Of a DNA stretch of 6,870 nt, positions 1 to 5,243 are shown in pieces. The position numbers were made by a program, and so were the translations under genes. Each line of letters opens with the position of its first letter. The stretch's first letter is position 1. Source of the DNA: an uncultured Sulfurimonas sp. (lineage in GTDB: Bacteria > Campylobacterota > Campylobacteria > Campylobacterales > Sulfurimonadaceae); the NCBI GenBank assembly GCA_937914675.1, contig CALDOC010000218.1, forward strand, positions 1-6,870. The letters run 5' to 3'. Under the pieces are notes generated by a model that ran no database searches, was not told the DNA's origin, and saw only the letters and a list, made by a program, of their open reading frames with translations.

Positions 1-587
1 GTCGTGGTGGCACTAGCTAAAGTTCCATAATAATCATAAGTGACTATTCTTCCCGGTGCATTACTAACTCCGGCAGAAGTATGACAACTATTGCAATCTA
101 ATCTTGTAAGGTCATGTGAATTTGCCAAAGATTTGTTTACTATGTTGCCTTGTGCATCCAATACTTGGGCGGTATATGAGTTTACCGTTCCTGTATTAAA
201 ATCAGAGTTTACGTTCCCGGTACCTCGACCCACGTTATAATTTATAAGGGTGTTCGTATTTTCTAGAACAAGTCGTAAACTATACCCATTCGCATATTTC
301 GTGCTATCACTATTTGCGGCGTCAAGTGCCGTAAAGATTGTCGCGCCTGAAGTGAATTGTTCCTCTCCTCCTCCTGAACTATGGCAACTCGCGCAACTCA
401 CACCTTGATTATGGAATGATATTGTTTGCGTACTCGTGCTTGATTCAGAGTCTTCATCCGACTCAGAACTTTCATCCGACTCAGAACTTTCAGACAATTC
501 AGAACTTTCATCTGATGTGCCACTAGTTCCACATCCGCTAAAGAGGAGTAATGCTCCAATCAGTCCCGCCATATATAATTTTTTCAT
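1..587 (-). CDS. c-type cytochrome lipoprotein, at least dihaem (C-terminus outside window)
   Basis: Translating the minus strand from the ATG at 587 gives 195 codons with no stop before the window edge, so the protein is incomplete at its C-terminus. It begins MKKLYMAGLIGALLLFSGC, a lipoprotein signal peptide with the lipidated Cys at residue 19. Phe at -3 of the lipobox is slightly unusual. Residues 24-53 are a Ser/Asp/Glu-rich low-complexity linker that would hold the domain away from the membrane. Two CxxCH covalent haem-attachment motifs follow: CASCH at 65-69 and CNSCH at 165-169. They lie 100 residues apart, which suggests two cytochrome-like units or one large multihaem domain. More haem sites may lie beyond the edge. 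The role is inferred as periplasmic or outer-membrane electron transfer; partner and potential cannot be read from sequence. A strong Shine-Dalgarno (AGGAGTT, 598 to 592) fixes the start. It is divergent from the porin operon. I do not recognise a named family. Confidence 0.85.
   Translation of the reverse strand, partial: MKKLYMAGLIGALLLFSGCGTSGTSDESSELSESSESDESSESDEDSESSTSTQTISFHNQGVSCASCHSSGGGEEQFTSGATIFTALDAANSDSTKYANGYSLRLVLENTNTLINYNVGRGTGNVNSDFNTGTVNSYTAQVLDAQGNIVNKSLANSHDLTRLDCNSCHTSAGVSNAPGRIVTYDYYGTLASATT
454..507 (-). repeat. three tandem 18-bp repeats coding the acidic Ser/Glu linker
   Basis: The unit tcatccgactcagaactt occurs identically at 454-471 and 472-489, and as a diverged copy at 490-507 (tcagacaattcagaactt). 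Read on the minus strand, each unit adds six residues of the type SSESDE to the linker just after the lipidated cysteine. The 18-base unit keeps the reading frame, so copy number could vary without breaking the gene. Confidence 0.85.
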
Positions 588-591
588 GTTT

Positions 592-598
592 AACTCCT
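592..598 (-). promoter_or_regulatory. ribosome binding site of the cytochrome gene
   Basis: The minus strand reads AGGAGTT, near-perfect anti-16S complementarity, with four bases between it and the ATG at 587. It fixes the start codon of the cytochrome lipoprotein. Confidence 0.8.
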
Positions 599-606
599 GA
601 TGTTTA

Positions 607-636
607 ATTATCGTAATCATAAAATAGCTTTGTGAA
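607..636 (-). promoter_or_regulatory. possible sigma70 promoter for the cytochrome gene
   Basis: On the minus strand, TTCACA (636 to 631) and GATAAT (612 to 607) are separated by 18 bases; each differs from the sigma70 consensus by one base. This would start transcription near 600, giving a very short leader just ahead of the Shine-Dalgarno. An alternative -10, TATGAT (621 to 616), has no good -35. AT-rich DNA makes chance matches common. Confidence 0.35.
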
Positions 637-657
637 GATTAAATGAAGAATTAAAAT
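634..657 (+). promoter_or_regulatory. candidate response-regulator site: direct repeat with 11-bp period
   Basis: GAAGATTAAAT (634-644) is followed directly by GAAGAATTAAAAT (645-657). The repeat starts lie 11 bases apart, about one helical turn, which is the geometry typical of OmpR/PhoB-type response regulators. The site lies just upstream of the candidate -10 of the operon (667-672), where an activator would replace a -35 box, and also overlaps the promoter region of the divergent cytochrome gene. Function is inferred from arrangement only. Confidence 0.35.
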
Positions 658-666
658 AAATGATGA

Positions 667-672
667 TATTAT
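667..672 (+). promoter_or_regulatory. candidate -10 box of the porin-kinase operon
   Basis: TATTAT differs from TATAAT at one position. There is no recognisable TTGACA 16-18 bases upstream, so this would be an activator-dependent promoter or one with the weak -35 common in Campylobacterota. The implied transcript would begin near 679, about 27 bases before the start codon. Confidence 0.35.
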
Positions 673-691
673 GACAACATTATCAATTATT

Positions 692-696
692 GGGGA
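692..696 (+). promoter_or_regulatory. ribosome binding site deciding the GTG start at 706
   Basis: GGGGA lies nine bases upstream of the GTG at 706. The downstream residues MKKIITLLLTLFISLSA form a proper signal peptide directly from this GTG, and no in-frame ATG occurs until far into the mature protein. GTG is therefore the start. Confidence 0.6.
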
Positions 697-705
697 TTCC
701 ACTAC

Positions 706-1797
706 GTGAAAAAAATCATTACTTTACTCTTAACTCTCTTCATTTCACTATCCGCCAAAGAGAGTGAAGAAACGCCATACACCCTTGGAGAGGGTCTTCA
801 AGTCGCGTCGCTACCTCTTTATTTAGGTGGCTATTTCTCTTTAGACTACAAACGCAAACCTAATGAAGAGAAGTATGAGATAGAAGATTTCGCGATACTT
901 GGATACGGTAGTTATGAGAAAATTTCTTATATAACGGAATTGGAATTTAAAAAATTATACGTTAACGCGAACAAAAACGAAGAGCGCTCCGTTGAACAAG
1001 ACACTGCTCTTCATGTTGAAAGGTTATACTCCACTTACAACGTAAATGAAAACTATGACTTAGGAGTTGGAAAGTACAACTCCCCAATTGGTTACTGGAA
1101 CTTAATTCCAGTTAACGTTCTAAGAGACACAAGCTCCATTCCAATCACGTCGTTTATAATATTTCCACAATACACCACAGGCGTAAACGCTTCTTATAAT
1201 TCCTATACCGATAATGATTTTAGAATTGACGTAATGTTGCAAAAAAATTCCGACATCGACCCAAAGTACAATAACTACGAGATTAATGAACACTATGGGA
1301 TTGGTTTTACATACGCTAAAAATAATTTTAGTCTAAAGTTCAATGCAGGCGTCTTTCAGATTGTGGACTATTATAATGAAGACGATGAGTTCAATGGAAA
1401 AGAGCATGATGGCGGAGATGGGGATGGGGACGAAGACGACATAGATAAAGATTTTGAAACTCTAACCTCCTCAAAACACTATTACGCTCTTTTATCCGCA
1501 AAATACGATAGCGACTCTTTTCAAGTTATGGGTGAGATAGGCTCTCAAAGATCAAAAGACGACTTTATCACAAAATACGCGGGATACGTTCAAAGCGTAT
1601 ATCGCTTTGATGAAAAACATATGGCCATTTTAAGAGCCGAGTCATATGACAACCAAGTGAGCAAGATAGCTGAAAATATGGCAATAGTGGGATACACTTA
1701 TAGACCAATCTACCCCATCGCCATAAAAACGGAATACCAATTTCACTCTATTTCAAACAACGACACGCTCTTGTTGTCTTTTTCAATGATGTTCTAA
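706..1797 (+). CDS. outer-membrane beta-barrel protein (porin-like)
   Basis: This 363-residue protein starts at GTG with a Sec signal peptide (residues 1 to about 17, cleavage near SLSA/KES). It ends in SFSMMF: a C-terminal Phe within an alternating hydrophobic strand is the usual outer-membrane assembly signal. The body alternates short amphipathic strands and polar turns. The segment GVGKYNSPIGYWN (about residues 121-133), followed by an FPQYTTGV stretch, resembles the inner strand and constriction region of trimeric-type porins; that is family resemblance from memory. Residues 226-251 form a very acidic Gly/Asp/Glu stretch (DGDGDEDD core), probably a surface or constriction loop. The likely role is diffusion of a small solute into the periplasm. 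The stop codon overlaps the next start by one base, so it is co-translated with the PstS-like protein and the kinase. Substrate is unknown. Confidence 0.8.
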   Translation: MKKIITLLLTLFISLSAKESEETPYTLGEGLQVASLPLYLGGYFSLDYKRKPNEEKYEIEDFAILGYGSYEKISYITELEFKKLYVNANKNEERSVEQDTALHVERLYSTYNVNENYDLGVGKYNSPIGYWNLIPVNVLRDTSSIPITSFIIFPQYTTGVNASYNSYTDNDFRIDVMLQKNSDIDPKYNNYEINEHYGIGFTYAKNNFSLKFNAGVFQIVDYYNEDDEFNGKEHDGGDGDGDEDDIDKDFETLTSSKHYYALLSAKYDSDSFQVMGEIGSQRSKDDFITKYAGYVQSVYRFDEKHMAILRAESYDNQVSKIAENMAIVGYTYRPIYPIAIKTEYQFHSISNNDTLLLSFSMMF

Positions 1798-2216
1798 TGA
1801 CGACGAATTTTATAAAATTTTTCTTGCTTTGCAGCGTTTTATGCAACTTTTCATACGCCGACGAGTACGTAATAGTGGCAAACAAGAATATGAAAGAGTT
1901 GTCATTGGGAGAGATTAAAGCAATATTCCTCAAAAAAATATCCTTTACAAACGACATTAAAGTCATCCCCATAAATCTAAGTTCACGAGACGCCGTTCGA
2001 AGTAAATTTGAACAACAAATTTTAAAGATGAATTTAATCAAACTAAAATCTTATTGGACAAAACAGCATTATTTAGGGCGTCGCCCTCCAATCACCATGA
2101 AGTCGCAAGAAGCGATAAAAACGTTTGTAAAAAAAGTTGACGGGGCGATTGGCTATATGAACGTAAACAACGTGGACGATTCCGTAAAAATTCTTTATAA
2201 ATGGAGCGATGAATGA
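1797..2216 (+). CDS. small periplasmic PstS-like (phosphate-binding-protein-like) protein
   Basis: This 139-residue protein has a cleavable signal peptide (residues 1-21, ending SYA/DE), leaving about 118 mature residues. The pattern LSLGEIKAIFL, then PINLSSRDAVRSKF (about 59-72), YWTKQHYLGRRPP and finally DGAIGYM (115-121) matches the small single-domain PstS-like proteins often annotated as phosphate ABC transporter substrate-binding proteins. A true PstS has about 320 residues and two lobes, so this is roughly one lobe. No PstCAB transporter genes are present here. The SSRD segment (62-65) sits where ligand-contacting Ser/Arg residues occur in PstS. The inferred job is binding a small anion in the periplasm and presenting it to the adjacent kinase rather than importing it. 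It starts in the preceding stop codon (TAATG) with no clear Shine-Dalgarno, so translation is probably coupled to the porin gene. Phosphate specificity is unproven. Confidence 0.8.
   Translation: MTTNFIKFFLLCSVLCNFSYADEYVIVANKNMKELSLGEIKAIFLKKISFTNDIKVIPINLSSRDAVRSKFEQQILKMNLIKLKSYWTKQHYLGRRPPITMKSQEAIKTFVKKVDGAIGYMNVNNVDDSVKILYKWSDE
2203..2216 (+). promoter_or_regulatory. Shine-Dalgarno and ATGA overlap coupling the kinase to the PstS-like gene
   Basis: GGAG at 2203-2206, inside the 3' end of the PstS-like gene, lies six bases before the kinase ATG at 2213. The kinase start and the preceding TGA share ATGA (2213-2216). This is a standard translational-coupling junction and supports both the start choice and a stoichiometric link between the two proteins. 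Confidence 0.7.
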
Positions 2217-4234
2217 AGTCGCTAAGAAATAAACTTCTCATCAGTTTCCTTGGCGTTGGAGTGTTGCCTTTTGTGTTTTTACTTATTTATTCACTTTATT
2301 TAGGTGAAGAAAAGATTGTCAATAAAATAATCACCGAACAGTTCACCAGAGCCAACGTCGTAATGCACCTCATCCAAACGCACCTCAATTCTCTTAAAAA
2401 AGAGGTGAAGTTTATCAGTTCACTCGATTTAATGGATGATATTTTAGCGGACGACATTGATAAAAGAATCTCCATCTTACTTAGAAAAAAAGTAAATGAT
2501 TTTGATTTGGACATAGACATGTTCGTAGTGGACAAAAGTTCAAACATTATCGCGTCCTCTTCTTTAGACTCTTTATCTAAAACGTTCACTCCATTAAACA
2601 TACTCAAAAAAGATAGTGGAGAGTACATTATAAAAAACGATCTTTTTATCTATCACGCCATATACGCCACTTTTGACAAAAACAGTCAAATCGCCTATCT
2701 TGTTTTAAAATATAATTTAAAAAATCTCAGAGCCTATTTAACGTATCAAGATGGGCTGCATTCCTACATAATATCTCAAAAATCCTCGCAAATAATTGGC
2801 GACGACATCAATATGCGCCTAGAACTTCATAAGGACGAAGATAGCCAAATAACGCAAGAACATGTCCTAGTGTATAAAAAATTCTCCTCAACGCTAAGTG
2901 ATTTTTATTTAGTCTACGCGGTGGATAAGGAGATAGCTCTAAAAATACTATACGACTTTATAAGGTTTATGCTTTACTTCTCGGTGCTTGTAATCTTTGT
3001 GATTATCTATATTTCTCTTCGTTACTCCAAAGGCATTATAGAACCCATAGAAAACTTAACGAAAGTGACGGATAAAATAACCAAAGAACATGACTATTCC
3101 GCAAGACTTCGCGTCGATTCTCAAGATGAAATCGCAACTTTGACGCATGCTTTTAACAATATGCTAGAAGCCACCTCATCGGCTTTACAAAGCTTAGAAA
3201 AAGAGAACAAACTTAGGCTAAGACGCTTTGTGCAACTCATAGAGATTTTCAACACCATCATTCAAACAAAAAATGAACAAGATTGCATTCAAACGTCCAT
3301 AGACGAAATTAAAAAACTTACAAAAAAAGAGGACTTGCGCTTCACGAAAAAGTCGGAGAGCAACTCAGTAGATATTTACGTGACTAATTTTGAAAAGGAT
3401 GAAAAAGAGTACTTTGGCTCCATTTCTCTCGCAGTGGCGAGCCTAAAAGATAAAAATGAAAAAAACTTTTACGCTTCCATCACAAGCATGATAGCCCTAC
3501 AACTAGACAGGATAAGACTAATCAACAAAACTACCGACGCGTCGCAAGCGAAATCCGCGTTTATATCCAATATGTCTCATGAGCTAAGAACGCCGCTCAA
3601 CTCCATCATAGGTTTTTCTCAACTCCTCATCATGTATGAAGACCTCACCGAAGATCAGCAAGACACGGTCGGAAACATCGAGTCATCGGCGCAATATCTT
3701 TTGAACATGATAAACGAGATACTCGACATCGCGAAGATAGAAGCTCGAAAGATGGACGTATACCTAGAGCCGGTCAATCTTTTAAAAATCATACATGGCA
3801 GCTACAACATGTTACAACCCCTCGCCGATGATAAAAATCTAAAATTTGAATTGATTACAGATAATTGCGCTCTTACAAATCTCGAAACCGACCCTAAACT
3901 CTTTCAACAAATAACGCTAAACCTGCTCTCAAACGCCATCAAATTTACAAACGAGGGAAGCATAAAACTAGAAATGTTTAACGACGAAGAGTACTTGTAC
4001 GTCAAAGTTACAGACAGTGGCATTGGAATAGAGAAAGACGATTTGGCGCAACTTTTCAATGACTTTACTCAAGTAAAAAACGTAATGCAAAAGCGACACA
4101 AAGGAACGGGTTTGGGACTTTCATTAAGTAAAAAAATGGCGAATCTTTTAGGTGGAGACGTAGAACTTCGCAGCGATGGTTTGGGACTTGGAGCCGTTAG
4201 TCTTTTTTCTATAAAACTTTTATCAGAAGATTAA
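2213..4234 (+). CDS. membrane sensor histidine kinase (Cache-like sensor, HAMP, GAF-like, HisKA, HATPase_c)
   Basis: This 673-residue kinase has TM1 at about 8-30, a periplasmic region of about 220 residues and TM2 at about 252-269. The periplasmic part contains MFVVDKSSNIIASS, typical of Cache sensor folds. A HAMP linker (about 270-322, with P278 and a DEIATLTHAFNNM end) leads through a helix into a GAF-like but diverged module (about 340-435). The HisKA H-box is MSHELRTPLNSIIGF with phospho-acceptor H456. The ATPase domain shows N-box N570/N574, G1 DSGIGI (601-606), an F-box LFNDF, G2 GTGLGL (631-636) and a G3-like GLGLGA (656-661). All catalytic motifs are intact, so it should autophosphorylate. 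There is no receiver domain and no response-regulator gene in the window; the partner must be elsewhere. The gene overlap with the PstS-like protein suggests that protein may deliver ligand to the periplasmic domain. The 5' sensor half is visibly more AT-rich than the catalytic half. Confidence 0.93.
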   Translation: MKSLRNKLLISFLGVGVLPFVFLLIYSLYLGEEKIVNKIITEQFTRANVVMHLIQTHLNSLKKEVKFISSLDLMDDILADDIDKRISILLRKKVNDFDLDIDMFVVDKSSNIIASSSLDSLSKTFTPLNILKKDSGEYIIKNDLFIYHAIYATFDKNSQIAYLVLKYNLKNLRAYLTYQDGLHSYIISQKSSQIIGDDINMRLELHKDEDSQITQEHVLVYKKFSSTLSDFYLVYAVDKEIALKILYDFIRFMLYFSVLVIFVIIYISLRYSKGIIEPIENLTKVTDKITKEHDYSARLRVDSQDEIATLTHAFNNMLEATSSALQSLEKENKLRLRRFVQLIEIFNTIIQTKNEQDCIQTSIDEIKKLTKKEDLRFTKKSESNSVDIYVTNFEKDEKEYFGSISLAVASLKDKNEKNFYASITSMIALQLDRIRLINKTTDASQAKSAFISNMSHELRTPLNSIIGFSQLLIMYEDLTEDQQDTVGNIESSAQYLLNMINEILDIAKIEARKMDVYLEPVNLLKIIHGSYNMLQPLADDKNLKFELITDNCALTNLETDPKLFQQITLNLLSNAIKFTNEGSIKLEMFNDEEYLYVKVTDSGIGIEKDDLAQLFNDFTQVKNVMQKRHKGTGLGLSLSKKMANLLGGDVELRSDGLGLGAVSLFSIKLLSED

Positions 4235-4278
4235 CCCTCTCTTTGAGTCTCAACTGCATTAGAACTTAAACGTCTAAT
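4235..4278. other. convergent gene junction with small inverted repeats, no canonical terminator
   Basis: Only 31 bases separate the stop codons of the kinase and the HAD phosphatase. TTGAG-T-CTCAA (4243-4253) is a perfect short palindrome. ATTAGA (4258-4263) pairs with TCTAAT (4273-4278), the latter arm lying inside the phosphatase coding end. Neither is GC-rich or followed by a T-run, so I do not call a Rho-independent terminator. Transcripts from both sides may overlap. Confidence 0.4.
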
Positions 4279-5063
4279 ACTTCAAGCAGAGCTTCATTCC
4301 AACCTCTTGGACCGGCAAATGGAGCTTTTATAATAGTCTCATCATTTATATCGGCGTAAGCGCCGCTATAACTCGGAATCAAGATTCCTACGTCTGCGGA
4401 CTTTAACATGCTAAAGTCGTTTTCACTATCGCCTAAAGCTATTTTTATAAGTTTCATGGCAAAGTGCTTTTCAAACAAGCTCGCCACATGCAACATTGCC
4501 TTGGCTTTGCTATGACCTTGTGATATTAGATGGTAAAATCTTTTCCCTTTTACTATATCCAAACCCTCCGCTTGCGCGTCTTTTTTGAGCGAATCCATAT
4601 CTATCTCGCCATCAATGACAAAAGGTTCCGTAAAGTCTCTTTCCTTGGTATGAGTCGCGCTCTCTTTGTCCAAAGAAGTTAAGTAAATTATTTCATCAAC
4701 CTCCATGTCCCCAAATCCTCGGATGGGATAACTTCGTTTTAGTTTTTCAAAACAACTTCTCAGTTCAAGATAACTTTTAGCGCTACCAATCTTTATCCAA
4801 GATTCACCTTTTTGCGCGTCGCTTGTGAGAACGGAGCCTGAGGGTATAAAGATGCCAGCGCCATTTTCGACGATAAAAGGACAGTTGATATTTAACTTCT
4901 TTTGGAGCGATGTCACTTCGGAATATGTTTTGGTGGTCGCTAAAACAAGAGGAATCCTCTTATCGTTTAAGTACTTAAGAACTTTACTAGCTTCACTAAA
5001 ATCATGGGTGTCATGGCGAAGTAAAGTGCCCTCCAAATCGCTAAATATTAAATAATCATTCAT
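4266..5063 (-). CDS. HAD-IIB hydrolase, mannosyl-3-phosphoglycerate phosphatase-like
   Basis: This 265-residue cytosolic protein has the usual length for the mannosyl-3-phosphoglycerate phosphatase (MpgP/YedP) branch of the HAD-IIB Cof-type hydrolases. Motif I is SDLEGTLL with nucleophile D9. Motif II is LATTKTYSEV (41-50), close to the SSKT/TSKT signature of that branch. PFIVENGAGIFIP follows, also typical. Motif III is GHSKAKAM (183-190; Lys at 186 or 188) and motif IV is GDSENDFSML (from G211; D212, D216). The reaction would be dephosphorylation of a mannosyl- or glucosyl-3-phosphoglycerate, yielding a compatible solute. No matching synthase is in the window, so the substrate is inferred. 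The odd point is E11 where phosphatases normally carry the second Asp (DxD). The start is set by AAGGGGGT eight bases upstream. It is divergent from pgm. Confidence 0.85.
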   Translation of the reverse strand: MNDYLIFSDLEGTLLRHDTHDFSEASKVLKYLNDKRIPLVLATTKTYSEVTSLQKKLNINCPFIVENGAGIFIPSGSVLTSDAQKGESWIKIGSAKSYLELRSCFEKLKRSYPIRGFGDMEVDEIIYLTSLDKESATHTKERDFTEPFVIDGEIDMDSLKKDAQAEGLDIVKGKRFYHLISQGHSKAKAMLHVASLFEKHFAMKLIKIALGDSENDFSMLKSADVGILIPSYSGAYADINDETIIKAPFAGPRGWNEALLEVLDV

Positions 5064-5070
5064 AATTCAT

Positions 5071-5079
5071 ACCCCCTTA
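5071..5079 (-). promoter_or_regulatory. ribosome binding site of the HAD phosphatase gene
   Basis: The minus strand reads TTAAGGGGGT, with the G-run at 5076 to 5072 and eight bases to the ATG at 5063. Another ATG at 5070 is out of frame and too close to the G-run to be used. Confidence 0.65.
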
Positions 5080-5093
5080 AATTTAATTTTTAC

Positions 5094-5099
5094 ATTATA
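5094..5099 (-). promoter_or_regulatory. -10 box of the HAD phosphatase gene
   Basis: A perfect TATAAT on the minus strand (5099 to 5094) lies 30 bases upstream of the start codon. The hexamer 17 bases further upstream (TGCTTA) is a poor -35, as is common in Campylobacterota. Confidence 0.55.
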
Positions 5100-5143
5100 C
5101 CCTAGTATGTTCACATTAAGCATACCAACGTTGCTCAATTTAT

Positions 5144-5178
5144 CGCCAACCTTTTTTGGGTTAGCGTAATATTTACGC
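5144..5178. promoter_or_regulatory. two overlapping inverted repeats between the divergent promoters
   Basis: CGCCAACC (5144-5151) pairs with GGTTAGCG (5159-5166) across a T-rich 7-base loop, with one mismatch that becomes a G-U wobble in minus-strand RNA. The last three bases of this structure also begin a perfect dyad, GCGTAA-TAT-TTACGC (5164-5178). The two cannot both form fully. They lie upstream of both start sites, so they are more likely an operator for a dimeric regulator than a transcribed structure. Function is not known. Confidence 0.4.
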
Positions 5179-5210
5179 AATCATTTATATCCATTTTTAT
5201 TTTATTTTAG

Positions 5211-5216
5211 TACAAT
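5211..5216 (+). promoter_or_regulatory. -10 box of pgm
   Basis: TACAAT (one mismatch to TATAAT) is preceded by a T-rich tract (5194-5208) instead of a good -35, the usual promoter style of Campylobacterota. The transcript would start near 5223, about 21 bases before the ATG. Confidence 0.5.
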
Positions 5217-5233
5217 TTGATATACATCAAAAT

Positions 5234-5237
5234 GGAG
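5234..5237 (+). promoter_or_regulatory. ribosome binding site of pgm
   Basis: GGAG lies six bases upstream of the ATG at 5244. The start is also supported by the protein alignment: the conserved FGTSGHRG motif falls at residue 41, as expected for this family. Confidence 0.7.
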
Positions 5238-5243
5238 AAACAT

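Noticed and set aside
604..625. Possible Fur box in the AT-rich divergent region
   Set aside because: Only scattered matches to the GATAATGATAATCATTATC consensus and poor symmetry; not better than chance in AT-rich DNA.
1748..2041. Minus-strand open frame of 97 codons
   Set aside because: It is antisense to the porin end and the PstS-like gene, both of which have clear signal peptides and motifs; the translation resembles nothing.
2296..2628. Minus-strand open frame of 110 codons
   Set aside because: It is the shadow of the kinase sensor domain, rich in Ser and Leu from antisense reading.
4235..4278. Bidirectional Rho-independent terminator between convergent genes
   Set aside because: The inverted repeats are short and AT-rich, and no T-run follows on either strand.
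4825..5055. Plus-strand open frame of 76 codons
   Set aside because: It is antisense to the HAD phosphatase over its motif I and II region.
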